Assembly: GCA_031292255.1 (NCBI GenBank)
Contig: JARLHN010000039.1
Location: forward strand, 1-64,000
Direction of reading: 5' to 3'
Source of the DNA: Oryzomonas sp.
GTDB taxonomy: Bacteria; Desulfobacterota; Desulfuromonadia; Geobacterales; Pseudopelobacteraceae
Length of the DNA stretch: 64,000 bases
Shown: piece by piece, positions 8,643-17,573 of the stretch
Layout of the letters: the number at the start of each line of letters is the position of its first letter
Position numbering within the stretch: the stretch's first letter is position 1
Made by a program: the position numbers and the translations under genes
The notes under the pieces: generated by a model
Seen by the model: the letters and a program-made list of their open reading frames with translations, nothing else
The model's database searches: none
Told to the model about the DNA's origin: nothing

Positions 8643-9762
8643 TGTCCACCTCGACCATCATGCCGGGACGCAGAGGGTTGTCGTCCGGTTGTTCAACTGC
8701 TATTCGTACCGGCACTCGTTGGGTAATTTTGGTAAAATTACCGGATGGGTTCGGGCTGGGCAACAATGCGAATTCCGCTGTCGCCGCGTTGCCGATGCGT
8801 TCGATATGGCCGGAGAAATGGCGCTGCGGATAGGCATCGACGCTTATGCTCACGGTCTGCCCCGATTTCAGTTTGCTTAACTTGGTTTCCTTGACATCGG
8901 CATCGATCCACACCCTTTTGGGGTCGTGAATAGTGAACAGACGTTGGCCGGGAATGACATATTCCCCAGGCTGGACAAACTTTTGATCCACGATGCCGTC
9001 GATCGGGCTGCGGACCCGGCGGTCGGTGACGTCAATTTCCCTTTCAAGTATCTGGGCATCGATCTGCGCAACATCCTTGCCAAGACCGTCATACTCCTTG
9101 CGCAACACGTCGATGTCGCCGAGCTTTGCCTGGGCATCGGCCAGGGCGGCGGAGGCCGTGCGCTCAGCGGCATCGGCCTGACGTAGCTCCGTCTGCCGTT
9201 GCTCCCACAATTCGCGGGAGACTATCCGCTCCACCAGTGAATCGGCTCGCTGGAATTCGCGCCGGGCCTGTTCCAGTCGCAAGGAGGCCGACTTATGGCG
9301 GGCTTGGGCTGAAATCACTGCATTCCGCGCGGTGGTCTCCGCCATACGCAACTGGATCGCAGTACGTTCTCTTTTCAGACGAGTGGATTCGGCTTTGGCG
9401 CGCAATTCGGCCAGCTTGAGACGGGCTTCCCTTTGGTCAATCACCGCCAGTACTTCGTCCCGGTGAATTTTTTGACCGTCGGTAACCGGGCGCTCAGCGG
9501 CCCAACCATCGACGCGGCTACTGACGGTTATCATGTCGGCCCTGACACGAGCATCGTTCTCGGTGATGTGATGTAAACGCTCATATCCCCAAGCCGCAAT
9601 AATCGAGATGACAATTACTCCGGCACAGAGCAATCCGATCTTGCGGTAGCAACGCCACAACACAACCATCCACTGTAATGGCAAAGAATTCCGCCATTGG
9701 ATGCCTGCGGCAGGCATTGAAGACGAAATGGTTGGTTCGGAGTTCAAACTATCGGTTGACAT
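8623..9762 (-). CDS. HlyD/EmrA-type membrane-fusion protein
   Basis: A 379-aa periplasmic adaptor. One N-terminal membrane anchor (about residues 38-58) precedes a barrel-sandwich half, a long coiled-coil hairpin rich in Ala/Arg/Glu (about 110-215), the second lipoyl half starting near VRSPIDGIV, and a beta-barrel with VWIDADVKETKL. The adaptor bridges the MFS pump and the outer-membrane channel. It starts six bases after the marR stop and overlaps the next frame. Family and context agree, so confidence is high. Confidence 0.9.
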   Translation of the reverse strand: MSTDSLNSEPTISSSMPAAGIQWRNSLPLQWMVVLWRCYRKIGLLCAGVIVISIIAAWGYERLHHITENDARVRADMITVSSRVDGWAAERPVTDGQKIHRDEVLAVIDQREARLKLAELRAKAESTRLKRERTAIQLRMAETTARNAVISAQARHKSASLRLEQARREFQRADSLVERIVSRELWEQRQTELRQADAAERTASAALADAQAKLGDIDVLRKEYDGLGKDVAQIDAQILEREIDVTDRRVRSPIDGIVDQKFVQPGEYVIPGQRLFTIHDPKRVWIDADVKETKLSKLKSGQTVSISVDAYPQRHFSGHIERIGNAATAEFALLPSPNPSGNFTKITQRVPVRIAVEQPDDNPLRPGMMVEVDIDIARH

Positions 9763-9767
9763 TCGAG

Positions 9768-10208
9768 CTAGGCTTCCTTTTCAAGATTGTGCGCTATCCG
9801 GGCTAGCACCTTGCGGAATACGGCAATGTCCGGACCTGAAATGCCATTAAAGATTTCATTTCGCAACTGGCTGGATTTCTTCTCGATTTCATCGATCATT
9901 GGCTTAACGCGTTCGGTTAGACAAATTATTTTCATCCGGCGGTCGGAGCTGCAACCTTGTCGTTCGATCAGGCCAAGCCGTTCCAACTCATCAAGGATTC
10001 TGACGAGACTGGGGCCTTCTATGCCTACCCGGTCCAACAGTTTTCGTTGTGGCAAGCTGCCGCCGGCATGCGATAGATAGCGTAAAGGCACCCATTTTGC
10101 CTGGGTCAAGCCGAGTGGCGCCAAGCGCTCGTCCATCCGAGCCCGCCATTGGCGTATTGTAATGCCAATCTCAATCCCTATGTTGTGGTAGTCATCTTGA
10201 TTGTTCAT
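9768..10208 (-). CDS. MarR-family transcriptional repressor
   Basis: A 146-aa winged-helix regulator. The DNA-binding core includes LGLTQAKWVPLRYLSHAGG, then PQRKLLDRVGIEGPSLVRIL as the recognition region, and a wing at RQGCSSDRRMKIICLTE, with the D-R-R pattern of the family. MarR proteins repress neighbouring efflux genes and release DNA when they bind a phenolic or lipophilic drug. It is the first gene of the pump operon, as in emrRAB-type systems. A palindrome at 10237-10249, just upstream of the start, is the likely autoregulatory operator. Confidence 0.88.
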   Translation of the reverse strand: MNNQDDYHNIGIEIGITIRQWRARMDERLAPLGLTQAKWVPLRYLSHAGGSLPQRKLLDRVGIEGPSLVRILDELERLGLIERQGCSSDRRMKIICLTERVKPMIDEIEKKSSQLRNEIFNGISGPDIAVFRKVLARIAHNLEKEA

Positions 10209-10236
10209 AATAAACCTTTTGCCTTATCAATAGGTA

Positions 10237-10249
10237 GCTAATCATTAGC
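10237..10249. promoter_or_regulatory. Probable MarR operator
   Basis: GCTAATCATTAGC is a perfect palindrome with six-base arms about a central C, 29 bp upstream of the marR ATG. It lies in an AT-rich promoter region, the position expected for an autorepressor site. Assignment to this MarR is inference. Confidence 0.55.
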
Positions 10250-10261
10250 ATGCTATCGAAT

Positions 10262-10609
10262 TAACACATGGCAGTCAACAAAAATCGCGGGCAGATTTTT
10301 CGCTGATGTTTATGATTCAGTGCTGTAGAGAGGGATGATAACGAATACAATCCGGAGGGGGGTATGCAGATCGACCACACAGGAGGGGGCAATGACCCGG
10401 AGCGTTCGCGGCCATGTCACCTTATTGAAATATCCAATACATTTCGTAGAGTTCCTACCTTTTTTTCATAACATGATCAATAAGCCATTTCCAATGATTT
10501 GATATTATTCCTCTTGATTCCGCTGTAACATTTAACTCAGTTTTACATAGAGTTACATTAATCCGACGTACCAGGCAATACGGGTTGGATCACACAGAAT
10601 ACAGATCAT
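10262..10609. other. AT-rich intergenic region upstream of the efflux operon
   Basis: About 350 bp between the efflux operon promoter and the flavin protein. I see no credible coding frame. The AT-rich stretch from 10440 to 10570 may hold promoter elements, but none stands out. Confidence 0.35.
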
Positions 10610-10873
10610 CTACCCCTTAAGGGGCTGGTCACTGTGGATGCCGGTGCAGAAAGCCAGGATCTCCTCCACCATGACCGACACGGCGACCTGCCGGTTCTCT
10701 TCCACGTTGTGCAGGGTAGTCTGACAGAACCAGTTGCCGAACAGGATATGTTTCCCGTCCAGAACCCTGATGTCGTTGCCCAAGGCCAGATGGGGACGGC
10801 CGTCCGCACTGGTCGAGGCGACCGTGGCGACCCCCCTCGCCTCCACGAACCTTTTTATCTCTTCGCTGATCAT
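10610..10873 (-). CDS. Short pyridoxamine 5'-phosphate oxidase-like FMN-binding protein
   Basis: An 87-aa protein with the first half of the split beta-barrel fold of the PNPOx-like superfamily: ARGVATVASTSADGRPHLALG is the first strand pair, and LFGNWFCQTTLHNVEENRQVAVSV carries the flavin-contact N-VEEN-x-VAV pattern. Full-length members are about 120-150 aa, so this one is short, ending after EEILAFCTGI. It may be truncated. I chose the ATG at 10873, where GAGGTG lies five bases upstream, over an ATG six codons earlier. Confidence 0.65.
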   Translation of the reverse strand: MISEEIKRFVEARGVATVASTSADGRPHLALGNDIRVLDGKHILFGNWFCQTTLHNVEENRQVAVSVMVEEILAFCTGIHSDQPLKG

Positions 10874-10986
10874 GATCGCACCTCTTTGCAACCGGATCTC
10901 ATCACAACCCCACTCTTCTTCCCCTTAACGAGACCTCCGCCGCCGGGAGAGCCTTCTCCGAGGGTTAAAGAAAGTATTTACACCCC

Positions 10987-11164
10987 GACCCGAACCCGTG
11001 GCGACTGAACGGCGGAACGAGCGCTATGCCGGGGTCCAACGCCGCCCATTCAGTGCCATCCCGCCCCACCCGTGTGTCCTTCGCGGCGGGGCGGACACAG
11101 CCGCTACCCCAAAGACAGGGATATGTGAGCGAGGGGAACCGTTCGGTCGCCACGGGTTCGGACC
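10987..11164. repeat. Long imperfect inverted repeat (fold-back element)
   Basis: CCGAACCCGTGGCGAC at 10990-11005 has a perfect inverted copy, GTCGCCACGGGTTCGG, at 11146-11161. Similarity extends to about 23 of 26 positions on each side. A second nested pair (TGTGTCC / GGACACA) sits near the centre around a C/G-rich core. The whole 178-bp unit could fold into one long hairpin as RNA. It is not part of either neighbouring gene. Confidence 0.65.
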
Positions 11165-11167
11165 TCA

Positions 11168-11365
11168 TCACGTATTCTTGTGTGCCGGAGTGCACAAGAG
11201 CCGCTCGGCAGCCGCCAAGTCCTCCTCTGCCACCAGGATTTCCTTCAGGTGAGCCCCATCCCCCAGAATCTGTATCGAATATTCGACACCTCCCTCTTTC
11301 AGGAGTTCCGTTACCCGACTCGCGTCCGAGTCGCTCATGGCGTCGTAAAAGCGTGCCATCCTCAT
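11168..11365 (-). CDS. DUF2007-family small protein
   Basis: A 65-aa cytosolic protein. It matches the DUF2007 (putative signal-transducing protein) pattern: an N-terminal strand with YDAMSDSDASRVTELLKEGGVEY, a short insertion, then EILVAEEDLAAAERLL, the ferredoxin-like half with its conserved V-x-x-E-D-L-x-x-A. Such proteins are typically 65-80 aa, and their biochemical role is unknown. GGGGG precedes the ATG. In-frame starts at 11359 and 11368 are also possible. It ends four bases from the long inverted repeat. Confidence 0.7.
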   Translation of the reverse strand: MRMARFYDAMSDSDASRVTELLKEGGVEYSIQILGDGAHLKEILVAEEDLAAAERLLCTPAHKNT

Positions 11366-11827
11366 CACCCCCGTTTCCCGCGATCCCTCGCGATATCATT
11401 CGCCCACACTGTAATATACACCTTTATCATAGCACGAGAATAGCCACAACACTTGCGACTTGTTCGCCGTACGGCGAACTAACTGCATAAGGCGCAACGC
11501 AATGATCTTTGGGGTATTATAACCCGAAGAGGACAAGGTGTTCCCCATGCACACCAAACCTGATTTCCTTTTACGTGTTTTTTGGGACGGCTCATAGTGA
11601 GGGGCCATGAGTGACGGGCCGTACGCCATTGGCCTGTCCCTGCTCCATCAACAGCCGGATCCGGCCTGTCTGCCGGCATTTTCGTCGTTGTTGACCCAGG
11701 TTCAGGGGGAGATACACAGGGGAACGGGGAACGGCCCGGGGCGGACCGTTCTGATGCCGCGGGAAAAGCGGGAGGTCGGAGCGGCTGGGGACCATACCGG
11801 AGTGAAGGCAATGCACTGGGACCCAGA
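11366..11827. other. Intergenic region between DUF2007 and cheW
   Basis: Frames exist on both strands but lack ribosome sites, codon-like composition or recognisable motifs. I see no RNA gene. Confidence 0.35.
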
Positions 11828-11884
11828 GGACCATAGGACCTATGGAATTTATAAATCCCATGAGTCCCATTAGTCCTATGAGCC
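11828..11884. repeat. GGACCTAT-type dispersed repeat, copy 1
   Basis: CATAGGAC (11832-11839) and GTCCTATG (11873-11880) are perfect inverted arms around GGACCTAT...TATAAATCCCAT. A related run, GGGACCTATAAATCCCAT, occurs at 20711-20728. The T-poor ends argue against a simple terminator, though it does follow cheW on the minus strand. Confidence 0.5.
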
Positions 11885-11910
11885 CTTAAAATGGAGTGTC
11901 TCGTCCCCGG

Positions 11911-12411
11911 TTACAGCGAGCCGATGCGCTCCATCTCGTCGTCCGAAAACATACGATCGATATCCATGATAATCAGGAGCCGCTCGGCGTGGTTGTACAC
12001 GCCGCTGATGAATTCCCGGCCGATGCCGCCGGACAGCACCAGCGACGGCGGAGGCTGTATATCGCTGCTGTGGATGCGGATCACCTCCGATACGGCATCC
12101 ACGATGAAGCCGTTCAGGCTGCCGGCCACATCCATGATGATGATACGGGTATGGCTGTTGTTCTCGCTCTCCACAAGCCCGAACCGTTTGCGCAGGGAAA
12201 GGATAGGAATCACCTTGCCCCGCAGGTTGATGATCCCTTCCACATAGTGCGGCGTGTTGGGCATCCTGGTGATGTCCGGCATGCGGATGATTTCGCGCAC
12301 CTTGAGCACCTCCACGCCGTACTCCTCGTTGTCCAGCATGAAGCTGACCAGTTGGATCAGTTCGTCGAGCTGCGCTGCTCCTTCTACCTTTACCAATGCA
12401 TTTGTGGCCAA
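11911..12411 (-). CDS. cheW: CheW chemotaxis coupling protein
   Basis: A 166-aa scaffold protein linking chemoreceptors to a CheA kinase. It shows the two intertwined SH3-like barrels of CheW: QLVSFMLDNEEYGVEVLKVREI, then the invariant NLRGKVIPILSLRKRFGL, then an IIIMDVAG strand and FIVDAVSEVIRI. The length is typical. No cheA or MCP is adjacent. The nearest chemotaxis genes in the window are the CheB-CheR fusion kinase at 27 kb and the MCP at 42 kb, so it may serve a cluster elsewhere. It is divergent from the ethylene-receptor-like kinase, with about 217 bp between starts. Confidence 0.92.
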   Translation of the reverse strand: MATNALVKVEGAAQLDELIQLVSFMLDNEEYGVEVLKVREIIRMPDITRMPNTPHYVEGIINLRGKVIPILSLRKRFGLVESENNSHTRIIIMDVAGSLNGFIVDAVSEVIRIHSSDIQPPPSLVLSGGIGREFISGVYNHAERLLIIMDIDRMFSDDEMERIGSL

Positions 12412-12628
12412 GGATCCCTCCGTTCTCGATTATCGTGAGCCGAAATCGATACACCATACCATACATTTTTTTGTAGCTGATATGTTTTCTTAGAATATGC
12501 TATATAACCATGGGGCGGTGGCATACATAATGTCCTGTTTGGATCCGCAAAGGGACACCGTGGTGAGGTACGACGCACAAACACCCGATCCCTCCAACGG
12601 GGTACGGCGCGGTGAAGGAGAATAGCCG

Positions 12629-14941
12629 ATGGATGCAGGCCATATCATGACCAGCAGCTACATGGAGCACGGCTTCTGCCTCAATTGGGAACGCCCCCTC
12701 GTGTTCCTGCACGTGGGCTCGGACATCGTCACCGGCATCGCCTACTATTCGATCCCCCTGGCCATGCTCTACTTCGCCTACCGGCGACGCGACGTTCCTT
12801 TCCGGATGATCTTCATCATGTTCGCGCTCTTCATCCTCGCCTGCGGCACCACCCATTTCTTTGCCGCATATACCATCTTTCGGCCCGAGTACTGGGCCGA
12901 GGGGTATGTGAAGGCATTCACCGCCGCGGTTTCAACCCTGTCCGCCGTCATGTTCATCCCGCGCATCCCGGAGGCCATAGCCCTGCCGAACGTCATCGGA
13001 GCCATGGAGGAGGTCCGGGAGTTGAACAGCCGGCTCGCCGCGAAGAATGCCGAGTTGCAGAGGGCCAACTTCTCCATCGAGAGTATGCACGATGCCATGT
13101 ACTGGGTCGCGGCGGATAGCCGCATCCTGCGCGTCAACGAAGCTGCGTGCAAAATGCTGGGCTACACGCCCGGCGAGATGATGGGACTCACCATTACCGA
13201 CCTGAACCCGCAGATGGCACCGGAGCTCTGGGCAATGCATTGGCGTGAGTTGAAGGCCAGGGGCGCGTTGACCCTGGAGGCGCAGCAACGGGCAAAGAAC
13301 GGCTTTCTTCTGGATGTTGAGGTGACGGCCAATTACCTCACCTACCAGGGTGAGGAGTTCAATTGTGCCATCGTGCGCGACATCGGCGAGCGCAAACGGC
13401 AGGAAGACGCCATAAGGACCAGCGAGCGCGAATTCCGCGTGCTGGCCGAGGCCATGCCGCAAATCGTCTGGATCAATCTCCCGGACGGCTCGAATATCTA
13501 TTTCAGCCAGCAATGGACGGAGTACACGGGCCAGCCCCTGGAGGAGAGTTCCGGCCACGGCTGGCACCGTCACGTGCATCCCGATGACCGGCAGACGACA
13601 TGGGGCGCCTGGAATGACGCGACGAAGACCGGCGCCGTCTATACGGTCGAATGCCGCCTGCAACGCGCCGACGGCGTCTACCGGTGGTGGCTGATCCGCG
13701 GCGTGCCGGTGAATGACGAGCAGGGGGCCATCCTCAAGTGGTTCGGCACCTGCACCGACATCCATGACATCAAGACAGCCGAAGAGGAAAAACTGGCCCT
13801 GGGATATCAGCTCCACCAAGTCCAGAAGATGGAATCCATCGGCAGCCTGGCGGGAGGCGTGGCCCACGATTTCAACAACAAGCTGAGCGTCATACTCGGC
13901 CATGCCGACATGGCCCTCGTCCAGTCGGACTCCGCCCTGGTCAGGGACAGCCTTTTAGAGATCCGCAAGGCGGCCGAATCTTCCGCCGACCTTACCCGTC
14001 AGCTTCTGACCTTTGCCCGCAAGCAGATCATCGCCCCCAAGGTGCTGGACCTGAACGCTACCGTGGCGAGCATGCTCAAGATGCTGCATCGGTTGATCGG
14101 CGAGGACATCAGGCTCTCCTGGCAGCCGGGCGGGGATCTGTGGCGGATCAAGGCCGACCCGTCCCAGATCGACCAGATCCTGGCCAACCTGTGCATCAAC
14201 GCAAAGGATGCCGGCGGCGACAGGATAACCATCGAGACCGGCAACAGCGCCATCGACGAGGCATACTGCGTCCAGCACCCGGAGGCTCTGACGGGCGACT
14301 ACGTAAGGCTTACGGTCAGCGACAACGGCCACGGCATGGACCACGCCACGCAGGAACGCATCTTCGAGCCATTCTTCACGACCAAGGATGCGGGCAAGGG
14401 GACCGGCCTGGGGCTGTCCACGGTATTCGGCATTGTCAAGCAGAACAACGGCGTAATCAATGTCTACAGCGAGCCGGGCCTGGGAACGACCTTCACCATC
14501 TACCTGCCGCGTCACGATGGCGAGTTGGCGCCGCAACAGGCTGAAAAGACGTGGGAAGCGGTACCGGGAGGCCCGGAAACCATCCTCCTGGTGGAAGACG
14601 AGCTGTCGATCCTGGACATGATCGCCACGTTCCTCGCCAGACAGGGGTACAGCGTGCTGCGGGCCGGCACCACCGCCGAGGCCATTCGTCTGGCCGGGCA
14701 ACATGGGGGCGTGATCGGCCTGCTCATAACCGACGTGATCATGCCCGGGATGAACGGCAAGGAACTGGCCGCTTACCTCCGGCCGCTCCAGCCGCTGCTC
14801 AGGTCCCTGTTCATGTCCGGCTACACCGCCGACGTCATCGCAGCCCACGGGGTGCTCGACCCGGGTATGCACTTCATACAGAAGCCGTTCACTTTTCCCG
14901 ACCTGGCGGTCAAGATCCGCCAAGTGCTGGACAATACCTGA
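12629..14941 (+). CDS. Hybrid histidine kinase with ethylene-receptor-like membrane domain
   Basis: A 770-aa inner-membrane sensor. Three membrane helices lie at about residues 33-50, 61-79 and 93-112. They match the ETR1 ethylene-binding domain at the copper and ligand positions with unchanged spacing: D32, Y39, I42, I69, C72 and H76, in [12 protein letters not shown] and ACGTTHFF, correspond to D25, Y32, I35, I62, C65 and H69 of ETR1. Two PAS domains follow (about 125-250 and 268-385), then a kinase with [10 protein letters not shown] (H413), an ATPase domain ending [11 protein letters not shown], and a receiver with phospho-acceptor D702. GGAG precedes the ATG. Whether it binds ethylene or copper is inference. 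The neighbours give no hint of the output. Confidence 0.85.
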   Translation: MDAGHIMTSSYMEHGFCLNWERPLVFLHVGSDIVTGIAYYSIPLAMLYFAYRRRDVPFRMIFIMFALFILACGTTHFFAAYTIFRPEYWAEGYVKAFTAAVSTLSAVMFIPRIPEAIALPNVIGAMEEVRELNSRLAAKNAELQRANFSIESMHDAMYWVAADSRILRVNEAACKMLGYTPGEMMGLTITDLNPQMAPELWAMHWRELKARGALTLEAQQRAKNGFLLDVEVTANYLTYQGEEFNCAIVRDIGERKRQEDAIRTSEREFRVLAEAMPQIVWINLPDGSNIYFSQQWTEYTGQPLEESSGHGWHRHVHPDDRQTTWGAWNDATKTGAVYTVECRLQRADGVYRWWLIRGVPVNDEQGAILKWFGTCTDIHDIKTAEEEKLALGYQLHQVQKMESIGSLAGGVAHDFNNKLSVILGHADMALVQSDSALVRDSLLEIRKAAESSADLTRQLLTFARKQIIAPKVLDLNATVASMLKMLHRLIGEDIRLSWQPGGDLWRIKADPSQIDQILANLCINAKDAGGDRITIETGNSAIDEAYCVQHPEALTGDYVRLTVSDNGHGMDHATQERIFEPFFTTKDAGKGTGLGLSTVFGIVKQNNGVINVYSEPGLGTTFTIYLPRHDGELAPQQAEKTWEAVPGGPETILLVEDELSILDMIATFLARQGYSVLRAGTTAEAIRLAGQHGGVIGLLITDVIMPGMNGKELAAYLRPLQPLLRSLFMSGYTADVIAAHGVLDPGMHFIQKPFTFPDLAVKIRQVLDNT

Positions 14942-14981
14942 ACCGGTGGCGCCTGAGCGGCTGATCGGTTCTCCATCCTGA

Positions 14982-16835
14982 TTACACCTCTATCTTGAAT
15001 TCCGCGCCATCGCCGCTGTTGCGCACGGTCAGCGTTCCGTTCATGTTCTTCTCGATGATGGACTTGGACATGAACAGTCCAAGACCGGTCCCGGACTGGG
15101 AACTCTTGGTGGTAAAGTAGGGGTCGAAGACCTTCTCCATGATCTCGCCGGGAATGCCGCCGGCGTTGTCGGCGATGGCGACCACCGCCCTCTCCCCCTC
15201 GTGACCGATGGTGATCGTCACCTTGGGGTTCTCGATCCCGCGCTCCCTGAAGATGTCGACGGCATTGCTCAGGATATTGAGGATGACCTGGGCGAATTCG
15301 TTCCGATAGCCGATGACGGCCGGGTCGCACTGGCTAAAGACCTCGGTGGCGATACGGTGGTGCCCCAAGCTCCCCTCCATCAACGCCAGGGCGCCGGAAA
15401 CCGCCTCGCCCAGCCTGAACTCGACCTTTTCCTTGTCCGGCCTGAAGTAGTCCCTGAAATCGTCGATGGTGCGGGACATGTGCTGGATAAGTTTCATGGA
15501 GCTGTCCACTCCGTGGGCCAAAAACTCCCTGCTGAACTGGCCGTCGTCGTAAAACAGCAGCAACTGCTGAATGGTGAGCCCGAGGACGTTCAGGGGCTGA
15601 CGCCACTGGTGGGCGATATTGCCGATCATCTCTCCCATGGCGGCCAGGCGGCTCTGCTGGATCAGCATCCGTTCCTTTTCCCGCAGGGCTTCCGAGGTGC
15701 GCTGGCGCTCGGCAATCTCTAACTCCAACTCCCAAAGGGAGATCGCCAGGTCTTCGGTCCGCTCCCTGACCCGTCGTTCCAGCTCCTCATGGGCGCGGAT
15801 CAGCGCTTCGTCGGCCTTGAACTTGGCCAGGGCCATGGTCAGGTAGCCGCTGAACTTCTGCCACAGGGTTATGGCGTCCGGGGTGAACAGGCCGGGGCGC
15901 CGGTCGTTCAACTGGAGGAGCCCCACGCGCTCGTCTCCGAAAAGAAGCGGTATGAGGGCCATCGACTCGTACCCATCGCCGTTGCAGCGGTTGCGCATGC
16001 GCGTCTGCCGCTCAGCCTCGGTGGTGCTCGCCATAAGTTCCGTCATGCTGTTGGTCCAGAATGAGCCATGGGCCGTAAAAAATGGCAAGGCCGGATTGAA
16101 ACGGCCGAGTATCACATTGCCGCACATGCAGGCAATGACAGGACAGCCCGCGGCGTCGCGTATGATTTCACCGTCGCCGTCCCGGTCGCAGAGACTGTTA
16201 TCCGCATCCACGAATTCCCGGGGAAAACCCCTTACCTCGTAATAGGGATAGTCGTCCCCCTCCCGCAGCCTGATCCCCACGGCCTCACAGCCGGATTGGC
16301 GCTGGAAGAAATCGACCGCCGCCCGGATCAAGTCCCTGGTTGAGGCGCTCCCGTTCACCAGGCGCAAAAATTCGAGGGAGGCCTCCCGCTCCTGCTCGGC
16401 AAGCTTGCGGCCGGTGATATCGGCAAGGGTCACCACGCAGCCGATGATGGCGCCATCGCTGCTTCTGAGCGGCGTTGCGTTGAGCAGCAAGTGAAAGGCC
16501 TGCTCGCCGTCCCTCCGGTATTCGACCTCGATGCTCTCCAGGGACTCGCCTCTCAGAGGGGCGGCAACGGAAAACAGGCGCCCCGCTTCGAGCATCCACA
16601 AGGGCCACATGGCGTCAAACGACTTCAAGAGCGGGTTATTGCCGCACAGTTGGTGGGCGAGCCGGCTGGCCCGGATGATCCTCCCCCGTTTGTCGCAAAC
16701 GACGATCGCCTCCCCGGCCTGTTCGATGATGGAAACGGCGAGCCGCTCCGAAGCCGCAGACCCGCCGGCGAGGTCGGCATCCTCCCCCGCTGCGCGGAAA
16801 AACGGGGATTCGTCATGACGTTTCCCATTTCTCAT
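14982..16835 (-). CDS. PAS-GAF sensor histidine kinase
   Basis: A 617-aa soluble kinase. An N-terminal PAS domain (about residues 35-155) ends in the PAC segment VVTLADITGRKLAEQERE. A GAF domain follows (about 165-335) with GCEAVGIRLREGDDYPYY and a Cys-rich loop. A short coiled coil leads into the dimerisation helix IGNIAHQWRQPLN, with the phospho-histidine near 409, then an ATPase domain with NAGGIPGEI and GTGLGLFMSK. No receiver is fused, so it needs a separate partner. GGAG lies seven bases before this ATG; an in-frame ATG 23 codons upstream lacks one. It converges on the hybrid kinase. Confidence 0.85.
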   Translation of the reverse strand: MRNGKRHDESPFFRAAGEDADLAGGSAASERLAVSIIEQAGEAIVVCDKRGRIIRASRLAHQLCGNNPLLKSFDAMWPLWMLEAGRLFSVAAPLRGESLESIEVEYRRDGEQAFHLLLNATPLRSSDGAIIGCVVTLADITGRKLAEQEREASLEFLRLVNGSASTRDLIRAAVDFFQRQSGCEAVGIRLREGDDYPYYEVRGFPREFVDADNSLCDRDGDGEIIRDAAGCPVIACMCGNVILGRFNPALPFFTAHGSFWTNSMTELMASTTEAERQTRMRNRCNGDGYESMALIPLLFGDERVGLLQLNDRRPGLFTPDAITLWQKFSGYLTMALAKFKADEALIRAHEELERRVRERTEDLAISLWELELEIAERQRTSEALREKERMLIQQSRLAAMGEMIGNIAHQWRQPLNVLGLTIQQLLLFYDDGQFSREFLAHGVDSSMKLIQHMSRTIDDFRDYFRPDKEKVEFRLGEAVSGALALMEGSLGHHRIATEVFSQCDPAVIGYRNEFAQVILNILSNAVDIFRERGIENPKVTITIGHEGERAVVAIADNAGGIPGEIMEKVFDPYFTTKSSQSGTGLGLFMSKSIIEKNMNGTLTVRNSGDGAEFKIEV

Positions 16836-17039
16836 GTTCCCGCTCCTAACCTTTCCACCGTTCCAGCGGTCTGCTCCCGAGCTCTTGGACCTGGATACGG
16901 ACAAGAAATTATTATAACACTTTTCTTCTACATCACCAGAGTACCTATATTTAATGGGAATTAATGGAATTTCGCATCGTTAACAAAAGACGCCGTCCGC
17001 CTGCGCTACCCCCCCGTCGCCCGGCTCCACACAACAAAA

Positions 17040-17064
17040 GGCACCCGGAACAGCGCCGGGTGCC
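17040..17064 (-). terminator. Hairpin terminator downstream of the phage-like operon
   Basis: Nine-base arms GGCACCCGG (17040-17048) and CCGGGTGCC (17056-17064). On the minus strand the stem is followed by TTTTG. It lies about 170 nt past the HTH gene. The stretch between (17065-17230) shows no convincing gene. Confidence 0.65.
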
Positions 17065-17230
17065 TTCTCGGGCAGGAATTGAAAAAGGGATCGTGTGGAC
17101 CGTTACTTCCAGAGCACTTTTGACTTCAGCACGTCTTTCAACATCCCCGTCGTACCCGACAACCTTGGTATCCGCCACTAAAAAAACAGGAAACGCCTCC
17201 GGAAGCCCAGGGTTGCATCATTTTGCCCCC

Positions 17231-17452
17231 CTACGGCTCCTCAAACCCCGCCTGCACGAACTCGATGGCCGAGGCCGAGGTAAAGCGGATAAACCGCGTG
17301 TCGCCGTAAGCCATCCAGGCCTTGAGCGGGGTCTTGCGCGAGTACCACCAATTGCGCACCGTGCGGGGGGTCACCTCCATGGCCTGGGCCAGCTCCAGGG
17401 CGCTTACCCAGCGGCGCCTGCGCCACGTTTCCATGCTCTCCTCGATGTTCAT
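17231..17452 (-). CDS. Phage-type helix-turn-helix protein (excisionase/MerR-like)
   Basis: A 73-aa DNA-binding protein. RRRRWVSALELAQAMEVT followed by PRTVRNWWYSRKTPLKAWM reads as a winged HTH of the excisionase/MerR-like type. FIRFTSASAIEFVQAGFE forms the C-terminal strand-helix. GGAGGGAG just precedes this ATG, so an earlier in-frame ATG is unlikely. It is the last gene of the minus-strand phage-like operon, about 120 bp after the large terminase. Roles in excision or late regulation are guesses. Confidence 0.6.
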   Translation of the reverse strand: MNIEESMETWRRRRWVSALELAQAMEVTPRTVRNWWYSRKTPLKAWMAYGDTRFIRFTSASAIEFVQAGFEEP

Positions 17453-17573
17453 CGCTCTCCCTCCGTTCTGTCCTGTACGGTTTTGGTTATGGTTCCGAAT
17501 CCTTGTAAACCTCATAATCCTGACTCACAGAGGCACGGAGAAAAACGTTAACGGCAAAGCTCAAGATGCCCTA

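Noticed and set aside
12932..14923. Two long minus-strand frames across the ethylene-receptor-like kinase
   Set aside because: Shadow frames of GC-rich coding sequence; no domains.
16951..17178. 75-codon frame on the minus strand downstream of the phage-like operon
   Set aside because: It starts at a GTG without a ribosome site and runs through the terminator hairpin.
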